From positions 578,139-599,216 of the forward strand of contig MNCI01009176.1 of assembly GCA_015680685.1 (NCBI GenBank): DNA of 21,078 nucleotides. Reading direction: 5' to 3'. The notes beneath the pieces were generated by a model that was not told the DNA's origin, did not search any database, and saw only the letters and a list, made by a program, of their open reading frames with translations. This DNA is from Gnetum montanum. Lineage: Eukaryota > Streptophyta > Gnetopsida > Gnetales > Gnetaceae. The position numbers and the translations under genes are program-made. Shown here one piece after another: positions 9,147 through 19,760 of the stretch (position 1 is the first letter of the stretch; every line of letters starts with the position of its first letter).

Positions 9147-9570
9147 AGAGGTGGCACCCTTAGTCCCAAGGTAGTTAGACTTAGACCCTTCACCAGATTC
9201 TTGCAGTTTAGTCATTCTAGAGTTAGAATTTTTTTTGTGTGCCCGCAGTAGGAGTCATAGAGTGAACAGATCTTTATTCGAGCAATTTGTACCTGAGCAC
9301 AATTTTGTGTACGGCAATAACGACGAACTTTATGTTAAACCTTGTAGCATATAGATTAAGCTAATTAGTAATTAATTGTTATTTAATGCTTTCCTAGCTA
9401 ATTAATATCTCTCTCAACCTTCAACCCCTTAGTTAAATACACTCAGTACGACCGCTTCGAGCATGCGTGTAGCGCTTGGTAACCCAGTAACGATTAGCGT
9501 TTGGTAATCCCAGCAGCGTTGCACTGGTTCAAGATGTGTAGGACAAGTGGGAACAGATACTGGTGTTAGG

Positions 9571-10770
9571 AACATTTAGAAACTAGTTAATGAATAGTTA
9601 ATGTAAGTTAGCCACTTAGTTCTCTCTCCCTCTCCTTTATTAGCAGAAGACATAAAAAAGACAAAAGCTATAAAAATCATATACCTCAAGCTTACTTAAC
9701 CATACAACTGTGACAATACAAGTAAGTTTGGGAAGACAACGATTGATTAACCCTGAGTGTTCTATTAAGGCGTATAAGCACTTAGTCCTTGGAGTTCGAC
9801 CGAATCGTGCGTGAAACACTCATATTCGTATGGTTGAGTGTAGCGGTACCTTGCCACTCCTCAGGTACTAAGCATGATTCATGAAGGAGATGGTTAAACT
9901 GATTACATTTAAATGGTATAACTTGAATTCATCTTGTAGAGAGCACCAAAAAACAAGATACAACAATGTGGGCCTCTTCGCTTTGCTTGCCACCCTTGGG
10001 AGGCCACTTGCCAAACTAGACAATATCAAAAAAGTATGTGCACTATAAAAATGATGATGGAACTAATCTACCCATTAAATTCGAAAGTTTGCAATAATAG
10101 AATACACCCAACATTCTTGATTCCAATAAAAAAAGGTAAACCTACTTTTTTTTTCCATTAAAAAAGAAACTTGAAATATTCATGCAAGACCCCCTAATTT
10201 TGTAGAATAAGTAATAGTCCAATTTAACCAAAACAAAAGAATAAACCTATGGTATGAATGAATATTTATCAATTCAATCTTAAGAAAGATCATATATATA
10301 CACTGCATAACCAATCCACAGGTTCCCTTAGATGTGCCCTAGATCACATATTAGTGGTTACCCTGGACCCTTCATCTTAGTGTTTACACTTGCCTCACTC
10401 TCCAACACATGCTAGGGCGTGATAAAAAATTAGTGTACAAAACTCAACCCCCTTTCAGCAAATGATTAGGTGTCCAATGCTCGCCTCTTTAGCAAATCGG
10501 TGTTTCTTCACATGGAACCCCATCAGCATCAAATAAATTTTACACCCATGACCATTCCTCACTAATTTCCCATCCCTAGATAAGGCCCCAAACTACCCAT
10601 AAATGTTCTCAACTTCTCATAGGCTATATCAAGCACCTAGCCAAATCGATTGAGTCATTCATTTTACTTAATTCATTGCTCCAAACTCAAGTACCTCACA
10701 GCCAAGAAATACAGGAAATCATAAAATCCAAATTCAAAATCGCACACTCATCGTCACGGACATCTTCCAT
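9571..10770. other. Intergenic sequence, no gene recognised
   Basis: This is AT-rich DNA without open frames of recognisable family, between the LTR-like end and the ATG1 pseudogene leader. It may include the rest of the LTR. No terminal repeats or tandem repeats stood out. Confidence 0.4.
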
Positions 10771-10850
10771 TTTGAGGGTTTCGCAGACCATTGTTTGTTT
10801 CTTTTCACGTGCTTTCTCGTTTTATTTGAGGGTTTCGCAGACCATTGTTT
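10771..10850 (+). repeat. 26-bp direct repeat in the ATG1 pseudogene leader
   Basis: The sequence tttgagggtttcgcagacca plus six more bases occurs at 10771-10796 and again, identical, at 10825-10850, 54 bp apart. It lies in pyrimidine-rich DNA upstream of the pseudogene start codon, probably former 5' UTR, and looks like a local tandem duplication. Confidence 0.8.
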
Positions 10851-11164
10851 CTCCCCTCCTTCTTCGTTTTGTGCGTCGATCACACGTTTGTTTTGGCTCT
10901 GCATCGTTTTTCGATTTGCACGGTGTTTCGTTCTTCTTATTATTCTTCGTCTCATTCGGACAAGTTGATCAGCCCGCCGCATTTTGGTTTCAATTTTATT
11001 TTATTTTTTGCGATTGACGTCACGTTCGCCCATTGTTTTGCTCGCTTTCACGTTCGATTGTTCCCCTGGGATTTCTGCTACGTTTGCGTTGGATATTTTC
11101 GCCGTCTCTGAATCATTGTAGGTAGGATATTTTCGGCTGTTTTGGCTCCCTGGCAATTTCTGAA

Positions 11165-11384
11165 ATGGCTCGATATGGAAATCAGCCTCCAATTCTGGAA
11201 GGTTACTCCGTGACTAAGCAAATTGGTTCGGGTTCGTTTTCTTTTGTGTGCTCGCTAAGCATAATAGCAAAGGCCACAAGGTTGCCATCAAGGAAATTCC
11301 CACGGATAGACTGAATAACAAGCTGTGGGAGAGAGTCTTCGTTCAGAGATTCAGATTCTGCAAAAGATTAACCACCCTAGACAG
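11165..11384 (+). pseudogene. ATG1: ATG1 pseudogene exon 1 (glycine loop, VAIK)
   Basis: It starts MARYGNQPPILEGYSVTKQI and continues GSGSFSFV, the nucleotide-binding loop. A lost base after 11250 (gtgtg before ctcgct) shifts the frame and leads to TGA. The other frame then gives LAKHNSKGHKVAIKEIPTDR with the ATP-binding lysine. An extra AG in the gagaga run near 11329-11334 shifts it again, after which SEIQILQKINHP is readable. The exon ends CAG followed by a GTTTGTG donor. A short piece expected next (NIIRxxD-like) was not found. Confidence 0.8.
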
Positions 11385-13447
11385 GTTTGTGTTTCCTTTC
11401 CATTCTAGCTCTGATAACGTAATTTAGTTGGACACGTTTAATGACATTATGGTTGTTCAGAAACCTAGTTGAAGTTTTAGTCTACATATGATTTAGGAAA
11501 GTGGTCACAAGTCCAGGGTTTGCACCTTTTGCTCAAATTGCTATATGTATTTTAAGTACAAATTTGGAATGCATATTTATTGTAATGCTTTACTTTGGAC
11601 ATTAGCGGGCATGGTAAATATACAGGACGCCGAACATGGTAATGACATTTAGAAATTTTCTTACAGACAACATCTGGATGGAGTAATCGCATTTGATGAT
11701 GTTAATTTAATTACTTGTTGGGGATTGTTTTGGTCTTACAGTAGCTCATATTTGTCACGTATCCCTTTGATAATGAGACCAACCGTATTAGTTTTTTTGC
11801 TGGCAACTTCTTTATTGTTTTGGGAACCAGAAACCCAAAGCTTTATTGTATCCATAGACCCTGAGGATTTATTTGACACATATGGAATGTTATTAAAAGC
11901 TTCATTTACATAGTTACCAAGGAACTTAAGAAAAGTCATATTAGATCATCCAAGCCTTGTCCCAATAATATCCTTTTATCATTAATGTCAGAAGTGAATT
12001 TTATTAAACTGCGTACAAGTAGGAAATAAATTAATAAGATCAAGGAGTGTGATTCATCTTCAATCACATTTTGATTGCAAAGACGATAGGTCCTATCTCA
12101 GTTTTAATGTTTGAGGTTTATCACATAGGGCAACTTAAATTATTGTTATCCAAGTTAAATTTCACTTTTTCTGAATTTACCTGAAGTCTTTCCTAAGAAT
12201 AGCTAGCAACATTATTATTCTCTTTTATTCTCATTTTGACAGCCGTCCAAATCCATTTTTTTTGTTTTCTGGTTTTGCTGATAGAATCAGTGATGGCTCT
12301 ATACCTAGGTGCGATGCATTGTGAAATTGAAATAATTTTTTATTACATTCTTAAGACCTGCAGGATCTATTAGACAGAGGAAATGTACATAGCATGCATA
12401 ACAAACACTTCATCAATAAAGTTACCAAGTTTCCTTGGTACTACATCAAATATAGGTCTTTTAAGCTTTTAGTTGTAATTTGTCATTTGTGGTGATAATG
12501 CTCTCAAATAGGACATTGCAGAAATATGTGATGCTCATCTTCAGTTACTCCCTGATTGCATAGATGATAGGTTCTCTCTTATTGTGGAATCTTGATTCAT
12601 CTACCTTTCCTTTCTAAAACAGTGAGAACCTAATCTTGCCCAGCTAAGTTGACATCATAGATGAAGGGATATAGGGGCACATAAATAAGCTGCTTTCTTG
12701 TCAATGACTTCTCTAATATCAGTAAGGTAGAATTGTTTTTTACCTGTTGCATTGTATGGCTCAGAAAATATAATACTTTTTTAAGAACTGAAGTTCATTT
12801 CTGTTAATTAAAATTCTTGAATTAGAGTTCTTGATAAAAAGCATTAGGCTATGCATCGATGCCCTAAAACTGTTTTATGGTAATATGTTGGCTCCTTTGA
12901 AAACATAATTCTTTGATTGAGGCTGTGATGATCCATTTTGTAGCAACTGAAGAAGAATTATCCATTAGTTTGTTTACAGTTGAAGGCCATTTCTAGGTTC
13001 TTTTTCTTGTGTGTATGTCTGTGTTTTCTGAACATTTTTCAGTGCACCTGGAAGCAATGTGAAAATTCACGTGAAAATTCATTTACATTTGCTGAAATTA
13101 TTTTGGTACGTTTGAGTCTAATAAAAAGTTGCTTTGATAGTTGTGTGGCTATTACATATGTGCAAATATCTCTCTGTCAATCCTAGTGATGTAAGATGTG
13201 GCACCACATTGCTCAAGTCACTCTAAATGCTAAAGCATTATTATCATCATTCTCACCACTCATTGCTGTGACCTTGCCATTGTTGTTTATTGGACCATTT
13301 TACACCGTTTTCAGACACTTGTTTTTCTGTTTCGTGAAAGATTATTTGAAATCAAGTTATTAATTTGGTATTGTTAGATATATATCATTTTAGAATTTTG
13401 AATGTTAATTCCTATTAAATAAAATTGCGAGTTTATAATTACTGCAG

Positions 13448-13565
13448 GCACCGAGAAGAATATACCTTATTTTAGAATATTGTACTGGAGGTGATCTTTC
13501 AGCATACATCAACCAGCATGGCAGAGTTTCAGAATCTACAGCAAGACACTTTCTGTGCTAGCTTG
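13448..13565 (+). pseudogene. ATG1: ATG1 pseudogene exon with GGDLSAYI
   Basis: After an ACTGCAG acceptor the exon reads APRRIYLILEYCTGGDLSAY, then INQHGRVSESTARHF, all typical of plant ATG1 (hinge and helix D-E). In place of the usual QQL it has C-TAG-L, so a glutamine codon CAG has become TAG. It splices with one base of the next codon at GTATGTT. Confidence 0.8.
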
Positions 13566-13684
13566 GTATGTTAGAAACCTGTTCATCTGATGTTCATTAT
13601 AGTTTCTTTTTCAGATGTCATTTGTTAATGTGAATTTACATATTTCTTGAATATTTGGCTCTTCCTTTTTGGTCATATTGCCAG

Positions 13685-13743
13685 CTGTTGGTTTACGAGT
13701 ACTTCGTGAACACAATCTTATCCATAGGGATCTGAAACCACAG
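13685..13743 (+). pseudogene. ATG1: ATG1 pseudogene exon with catalytic loop HRDLKPQ
   Basis: After CCAG the exon completes the split codon and gives AVGLRVLREHNLIHRDLKPQ, the catalytic loop with the proton-acceptor aspartate, up to a CAG/GTTTGTG donor. The following asparagine (NLLL) would be in the next exon, which is missing. Confidence 0.8.
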
Positions 13744-16700
13744 GTTTGTGATGGCTAGTTTGATTTGCATGTACAGAGCAAGTAGAAATTTTGTCAAATT
13801 TTCTAAAATGAAATCATTACATGCAGATTGAATATACAGTAATTTAGTTTATCATGTTTCTAAAACCTGTAGTTAATTGATTTGTGCCTTTGATTTTACC
13901 AGTGGTATTGCTGCAATTTAGCTTGTTATTGTGCTAAGTACAAATGATATCAAACTTGATATTAGAATATTTGTTTTGAACTGAAAATACGGTGCTATTT
14001 GAATTTATGGCATGGGAATTTAACCTGTAGTTTTTTTAAAACTATGAGCTTGAAGCCAGTCAGTTGTGGTAGGACAGTTACAAGGTGCTTAAGCAAAGAG
14101 GATTGGGCGATCACTCTCCTTATATGTCCCTTAAAGGTTTTTCGGATTGATCTTTTCTTCATGTCCATTGCTTCTCAATTGGGTGTCATTTAACAATAGG
14201 GACTTTTGATTTCAAATGTTTCATTATTAGTCTCTGGACTTATCCTCCTGATGCCAGTAGTTGTACTCACTCTCTATGTTCTTTTAAAGCAAAAACACAA
14301 TCTTTAGAATTTACGTTGCATTATGTCAAAACAAGAAGGGCCAAAAATTTCATAGGAATTCAGCTTTTTGATCCATGGCATTGCTTTTTATTGTGAAGGA
14401 ATGGTTAACAATTCTGATGTTGGCTTTGCCTAATCTCCATTTCTACATGCATCCTTTACAAGTTACAGTTCTGTAAATGTTTCTTGGATCAAAATAAAGA
14501 ATTTTCTTTCAGTTCCTTTATAAAGTATTCAAGCCATTGTTGTAATGCCTGCAATATCATATACCTATTCAGGGTTCATTTTAGGAGTTGTCTTTCTCCC
14601 CTGTCTAAGTCTATATCTTTAGCAATTATGCACTCTATGATTTTTCTTCCAGCTGTTCAATTCCTTATCTTTGTTTCTCTATCATTTCTTTGAATTTTTC
14701 CTACTTGGACTTGGAAACTTCTTATGGGAAGAGTGTCCTCTGATTTATGTTAAACATGTGTGAATCTTCTTAACCATCTCTCATTTGTTTTCTCTCTTAA
14801 TCATAAGCTTTTTCTTAAATATTAAATTTTGATTTTATTTTCTCATTGTTCTTGACCCATTTTTGAGTGCCCAATATTCTGCTTTTGCTCTCTTAACATT
14901 GCAGTTTTCAATACTATTCTGCACAATTTCTGTTTAAGGATGCTGAGGGCGCTACAATCACATAAGAGTTCACTGGCCTTAATCATAAGCTTTGCTGCAT
15001 TTCAAGCCCCATGTCTCAAAATTTTCTTTTCTTGTTCCACAAAATACAATTTTTTTGGGGTTGACATTGATTATCTTTCTTGAATAATCCCATAATTCCT
15101 ATAATTTATGTAACAATTCAGACTTCCCTATCTGCTAATAACAGAGGATTCACATATAACTAACATATTTGCAATGCATAGTCTTTGGGCAGTGCTTTAT
15201 TCTATTCTGCCAATTAATCTATAAAAATTCCAAAAGAATATCCGTGGGAACTGACAACCTAGCTTTAAACCAGTGTTTCCGTAAATTTGAAAGGTCCTCC
15301 CCTTTGTCTGTCTTGGATTTCTATTATACCTTGTATAATCATTGTATGGCATATATTAGAGCTCTTGGCACATTAAGGTTTATTAAGTGTTTACATCGAT
15401 ATATTTTTTAAAAGGTCTATTAAATGTTTCCATCGATATTTTGTTTTTAAAAGATAAACATTTTCTTCTTTTGGCCTTTTCCTTCTTCTATGCAATGCCA
15501 CGATGTTACCAGATGATCAATTTTTGAGTGGTTATAATAAGATTGCGCTTGTGACACTGCTTTTTCTTCTGCGAACTACAAAAAATCCAAGTTGTTTTTC
15601 AATGATGGTACCCAGTAGCTTGGCAATTGTATTGCTGATTACAGTAAGCCCATGCTATTAGTTACACTTTTTAAAGAGCATTACTTTTTTGCTAGTTTTC
15701 CATGTTTAGAGGTGATACATATAAAATTATGTATAACTGAAGACAATCAAAATTGCAAATATGAATTTTCTGATGGTTCTTCTCATTCAATTGATTTCCT
15801 CTGACAAGTGTTTTTGTTTGCCCTTAACGATGGTGCGGCTTAGGAGTCCAACCAGAAGTGATTACTTGACCATATTATTATCTCCAAAAAATTATAAAAA
15901 ATAATAAAAAAAGACACACACACATACGGGCAATAAAAAAACTGAAAAATACTGTTCTTATATTTTTTCAAAAATTCAAGTATGTCAAGATTTTGATATT
16001 TGGGACATGAATTACAATTTTGAAGTGCCATTTTATAAGTGGAGTCATGACCAAGGACATAGAGACTCAAAACTGTACGAGTACTTGACATTCAAAAATA
16101 AAGCAGTATATGCTTAATATAGCAAAGCAATTGCTTCTTGGAATGTTTTGATTTCAAATAAAAAAAATGCCACATTTCTTCAGGCTTTGAAAAGCGATTT
16201 GTCTAGATTAAGAAAATTCCTCCTTTTTAATGCTTATAAACACCATACAATCAACAACTTCGGATATTTAGTAATAAAAAAATTGGAGAACAGAGGGTTG
16301 CACGAACACAAGATTAATCCACATGCAAAGAAGCAAAGCACAGGCTTTAATTCCCTGGCTCATTAATTAAGACTTGGTGATTTGTGAGGTAGAAGTTACA
16401 GGTTCAATTCCAATGGGTTCGGTTGATATATAAAGTTATTCTACTAAGTATTTGCAAACAACTGGCTTGGTATTTGGGGTTCAAATCCCTTGGCAAAAAG
16501 GGATTCATTGTCTCACGAGGTTGTTATCTTTTATGTTTCTGTCTATTCCCCAAGCTACTTTTCTAATTTAAGAGAACCACCTACTTCCCATCTTAGGGTG
16601 TCATTAATGGTTGACATGATCAGCCACCTTTCCTATGAGGATTAATAACTACTTTGGCATACTTGTCTCTGCCTATCCTCCAAAATACTTTTTTTAATTT

Positions 16701-17045
16701 AAGGAAAGCACCTGCTTCCAATTTTAGGTGTCATTAACGGTTGACGTGATCGGACACCTTTCCTGTGAGGGCATATCTTTCAATCTTCTGAAAGTTAGGA
16801 TTCATTCCTACCTAAGCATTGGAGTTGTACAATCTCCATTCTTATATATGATCTGTGTGGTGATGCATGAGTATCCTAGAAATTCTCTGTTTAGGATATA
16901 TTGCTCTTGTATGTTTATCGGTTGTAGTTGGTATTTTGTATGAATGACTGAAGCCAAACACAATATTAATTTGTTTTCCTTACATTTTGGATATACATAA
17001 GAAAAAACTAACAATCCGTCATTTCTTTTCAATGTTTTGGGAATC
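13744..17045 (+). other. Intron-like stretch replacing the middle of the ATG1 kinase domain
   Basis: About 3.3 kb of AT-rich DNA was scanned for DFGFAR, GSPLYMAPE and DLWSVG coding sequence without success. The exons for the activation loop were therefore probably deleted, or have decayed beyond sight. It holds a divergent tandem duplication at 16535-16790 and two tRNA B-box-like motifs near 16401 and 16478. Other short open frames are not supported. Confidence 0.45.
16535..16790. repeat. Divergent tandem duplication of about 130 bp
   Basis: The segment ctaatttaagagaaccacct with cattaatggttgacatgatc and cacctttcctatgagg (first unit) recurs as ttaatttaaggaaagcacct, cattaacggttgacgtgatc and cacctttcctgtgagg (second unit), offset by about 130 bp. 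Sequence difference shows it is old. No coding potential was recognised. Confidence 0.7.
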
Positions 17046-17048
17046 CTA

Positions 17049-17134
17049 AAAGTGGAGAGATTGACATTTGAGGAATTCTTCAGTCACAAGTTCCTTCTAA
17101 CAGAAAAGATGGAATCTACACCAAAGTTAATGAG
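17049..17134 (+). pseudogene. ATG1: ATG1 pseudogene fragment, end of kinase domain
   Basis: The frame from 17061 gives LTFEEFFSHKFLLTEK and MESTPKLM before a GTAC donor. Plant ATG1 has RNPVERLTFEEFFxHPFL here. Just upstream aatcct and gtggagaga (NP and VER) are separated by four extra A bases, a frameshift. The exon start was not determined. Confidence 0.6.
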
Positions 17135-18242
17135 GTACTATGAATTACATGTATTTTCCTTTTTCAAGGTTGATGATATAAATGAAAGATTGATTTTTTA
17201 AAAAACTAAATGGTATTTTTATATTTCTTTAATTTCCACATAGCTCAACAAAACATGACTTTGTATGTGTAATTCTGGTTTTTTTTTTTGGAGAATCCCA
17301 TAAAAACCGAAGCAAATGAAGATCAGTATTAAAATTATCTTAGCTTGCTCTGGTGCGTCATATAAATGGGAGGTTTTAGAATGAAGTTATAATTTATTTG
17401 GCATATAAATTTTTTATGGATAGTTTACCAAATGTATTGAGATCCCTAATCATATATAATTTGTAACATTGAAGTTTATTGTACCATCCATAGTTTGAAT
17501 TTTGTTTTTTTTTTCTTCTAAAGATGTTTTGAATGATATTGGATTCATAATCAGTTGCAATTGTTTTTACATGATTAAAGAGAGAACAAATAGCATTATA
17601 GTTAATGGCTAGTTGAGATGGGATGTAGTGGGTAAAGGTTAGTGTATGAGATAAAAAATTTATTTTGAAATTAAAAAGTTAAAATAAAAAAGGACAAAGA
17701 ATGACTAGTTTTAGGAAAAGTAAAACTATAGTCAAATAACTAGTTAAAAGAAGAGGCAACAAACAAGAAGAAAAGAAGAGGAGAATAAAAGGTTTGAGCA
17801 AACAAAAACAGTAGCATAATTTCATCTTTAGCATAATTGAATTCACAAATTAGACATAAGGCACTGACCTTGTAATAGAGCTATGTTATCATTAGTAATA
17901 AACATGGAATATACTTCGTAACATTTGAAAAGTAGAGAGAGAAGATTACATTAAACATGATTTTAAAAAATACTAATATTATTAGAATGAATTTTAATTT
18001 CAAGAGCTTTTTTAATTTTTCTATCTATAAAGTTTACCATTACCTAAAGAACTTCACTATAATCTATTAGCCACCTATCATTTTAAGAAGTGTTACCATT
18101 AATAATGTGTTTTACAACAGGTGATTTAGAAGATCTATTATATTGTATATCTTGAAAGCATTTTTGAATCTTAACNAATCTTTTCATTGCAGTTGTACTG
18201 GCATTCTCATTCCTTTGCCTTTGCAACTTCGGCTGCCTGGCC
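17135..18242. other. AT-rich intergenic DNA with one ambiguous base
   Basis: No gene, repeat array or further ATG1 exon was recognised. Base 18176 is N, so the sequence is uncertain there; an assembly or polishing problem near this point cannot be excluded. Confidence 0.45.
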
Positions 18243-18315
18243 GCATTGCCTAAACACACTAATGAGGGGTGAAAGTCCCCGAAAACGTTTTGTCACAACA
18301 GACGTTGTGCAATGC
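18243..18315 (+). ncRNA. Degenerate hammerhead ribozyme-like motif
   Basis: The core resembles a hammerhead. CTAATGA (18259-18265) stands where CTGATGA is expected. Stem II is GGGG (18266-18269) and CCCC (18277-18280) around a seven-base loop. GAAA follows at 18281-18284 and GTC, a usual cleavage triplet, at 18292-18294. Flanking GCATTGC (18243-18249) and GCAATGC (18309-18315) are perfect complements and could be distal stem I. Core G5 is A, one extra A follows GAAA, and proximal stem I pairs poorly, so self-cleavage is unlikely. Such motifs occur in Penelope-like elements and plant retrozymes. No reverse transcriptase or GIY-YIG coding is nearby. Confidence 0.4.
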
Positions 18316-18436
18316 TTTGAGCTTCTATTACTTTCTGTTTAACAGTGTTTTTGTTTTACAGTTTCTGCAGTATTTCGCTCAGCCTCCCCGTTCTTTTCCT
18401 TGATGCACGAGATCAAATTTTTAAAATTTCTAAAAT

Positions 18437-18667
18437 CTCAAATTTTCCAAAGTTCAAACCAATCCCAATTAATTGCTTTTAGAAATGCAGAAAATTTAGT
18501 GGATTGATCCATAACATATATAATATAATAATGTAACAGAACTGATGATGAGCTACTTCATCTTCTACATGCAACACAACACAAAATCCTAATTGAATTA
18601 TCTCCATTTCATTCCATTTCTAATTTTGAACTCATTGAACAAAAACCAGCCAAGCCCAAGTTCGTAC
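18437..18667 (-). other. Truncated intron 1 of copy C
   Basis: The sequence from ctcaaattttcc at 18437 matches intron 1 of copies B and D, but to the left all similarity ends, so exon 2 of C, expected near 18290, is missing. The break marks the edge of the foreign block that includes the ATG1 pseudogene and the hammerhead-like motif. Confidence 0.7.
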
Positions 18668-19462
18668 CTTTTGATCGTTAGTGACTCCATCTCCTTTGGA
18701 TCCATAGCTGTCAACATTGAAGATCTTGCTCGTAGCCGTGCCAACCAAAGCTTACGATTATTAAGCAAAAATGAAAATGATGTTATCAATATTATCGACG
18801 TCAAAAGCTTTACGATTATAATGCAAAAATGAAAATGATGACGGATTATTAATATTATTGGCTTTAGAAGCTTCACGCAAAAATGAAAATGATGATGGAT
18901 TATTAACATTATCGTGGTTAGAAGCTTTATGCAAGAATGAAAATGATGATGGATTGTTATTGGCATCAGAAGCTTCACGCAATAATGAAAATGATGATGG
19001 ATTACTATTGGCCTCAGAAGCTTCATGCAAGAATGAAAATGATGATGGATTACTATTGGCCTCAGAAGGTTCACGCAAGAATGAAAATGATGATGGATTA
19101 ATATTGGTGTCAGAACCTTCACGCAAGAATGAAAATGACAATGGATTAATATTGGCATCAGAAGGTTCACACAAGAATGAAAATGGTGATGGATTACTAT
19201 TGGCCTTAGAAGTTTTACACACGAATGAAATTGATGATGGATTACTATTGGCGTCAGAAGCTTCACGCAAGAATGAAAATGATGATGGATTACTATTGGC
19301 GTTAGAAGCTTCACACAAGAATGAAAATGATGATGGATTATGAATATCATTGGCATTAGCAGCAAAAGCAGAAGCAGAAATGAAGCAGATGAAGAGCATG
19401 GGTCGCCAGATTTGCCAAAAAGTGGCCACCACCTTCCTGTTGGACCTTGTTTGCCCATCCAT
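18668..19462 (-). pseudogene. Polygalacturonase (GH28) first exon, copy C, frameshifted
   Basis: This is the same architecture as A and B: signal peptide (MDGQTRSNRKVVATFWQ, then MLFICFISASAFAANA), 12 repeat units, and the GH28 start KIFNVDSYGSKGDGVTNDQK before a GTACGAA donor. A 5-bp deletion near 18785 (gatgttatc where A has gatgatggattatc) shifts the frame and gives a stop soon after DNIDNIIFIFA. A second, 1-bp deletion near 18751 would restore it, but only after that stop. Two usually conserved residues of the GH28 motif have changed (A to S, D to N). Exon 2 is lost. It is therefore a pseudogene fragment. Confidence 0.8.
18740..19339 (-). repeat. 48-bp tandem coding repeat, copy C (12 units)
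   Basis: Twelve units have the variant order CEAS, REAS, ISFVCKTS, PFSFLCEP, EGS, EPSE, HEASE, REAS, HKASNHD, REASKANNIN, HYNRKAFD, then the frameshifted last unit. Unit 10 (NPSSFSFLREASKANNIN) is full length here and shortened in B. Many differences are C-to-T or G-to-A changes. Confidence 0.85.
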
Positions 19463-19477
19463 TTTTATGACAATCAA

Positions 19478-19546
19478 CTACCTTCTCATTTTTCGTTGCA
19501 TCAGTAGGGGGTCTTCCTCACCAACGGTCTGAGCTGCTGCTCCCAT
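19478..19546 (-). other. Short upstream ORF before copy C
   Basis: A 22-residue frame starting MGAAAQTVGEEDPLLMQRKM ends at TAG, 15 bases before the MDGQ ATG, as in copy B. It supports MDGQ as the conserved start of the exon. Confidence 0.45.
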
Positions 19547-19720
19547 AGAATTGTTGGGCTGAATTTAAAGAGGAGTTCCGTGATGTAGAGACCAAGGAAA
19601 GATCCACTGATTTCTCTCCAAAGTGAATATGCAGTAATCACCGTAGTCTGTTATATTATAATTTGCCATGCATTTCCAAAGGCCTTCAGTTACCTAAAAT
19701 TTAAGTTGGTCAGAGGAGCG
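19547..19720 (-). promoter_or_regulatory. Putative promoter and leader, copy C
   Basis: This is nearly identical to the regions before copies A and B, with the TATA-like TTATAATATA on the minus strand at 19661-19652. It is followed on the left by a broken exon, so any transcript would be non-functional. Confidence 0.35.
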
Positions 19721-19760
19721 CACATTAGTATTTTGACATAAATGTATTAAGTATTAAACC
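19721..19760. repeat. Single remaining minisatellite core and deletion junction
   Basis: The first core (cacattagtattttgacata) is followed by gtattaaaccc, which joins directly to ctaacttcttttcagtgagt. In A to B these points are at about 1480 and 3481, so roughly 2.0 kb is deleted here, with CC shared at the junction. Confidence 0.8.

Larger units (their letters stand above)
9017..9570 (+). mobile_element. 3' end of a Ty3/gypsy-like element: polyprotein tail, polypurine tract and 3' LTR start
   Basis: The plus strand reads KELEDEFSFNHGG at about 9017-9055, matching the usual C-terminal tail of plant gypsy polyproteins (ELEDELFFxxGG). It is followed at once by a purine-rich tract (ATGGGGGTA, 9049-9056) and TGATGAGC, a plausible LTR start at 9057. 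A TATAAATA at 9139-9146 fits a U3 promoter. A 25-bp imperfect repeat (tagcgcttggtaaccc, tagcgtttggtaatcc) lies at about 9470-9519. The right end of the LTR was not determined, so 9570 is a guess. No upstream reverse transcriptase was found, so only a remnant is claimed. Confidence 0.5.
11165..17134 (+). pseudogene. ATG1: ATG1 autophagy protein kinase, unprocessed broken copy
   Basis: Recognisable pieces of the N-terminal serine/threonine kinase domain of plant ATG1, the kinase that starts autophagosome formation, lie in order and separated by introns. They are the glycine loop and VAIK lysine (11165-11384), EYCTGGDLSAYI (13448-13565), the catalytic loop HRDLKPQ (13685-13743), and the end of the kinase domain LTFEEFFSHKFL (about 17049-17134). 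Damage includes a -1 and a +2 frameshift in the first exon, a TAG in the second, and a 4-base insertion in the last. No activation loop (DFG to APE) was found. The regulatory C-terminus is also absent. Retained introns show it arose by DNA duplication rather than retroposition. The ULK/ATG1 family fits better than other kinases because of TGGDLSxYIxxHGRVxExTARHF. Confidence 0.75.

Noticed and set aside
10676-11111. Plus-strand open frames upstream of the ATG1 start
   Set aside because: They are pyrimidine-rich leader sequence translated as F, S and L; no homology recognised.
15169-15411. 80-residue open frame in the ATG1 intron region
   Set aside because: It has a low-complexity, AT-driven composition with no motif; consistent with chance in intronic DNA.
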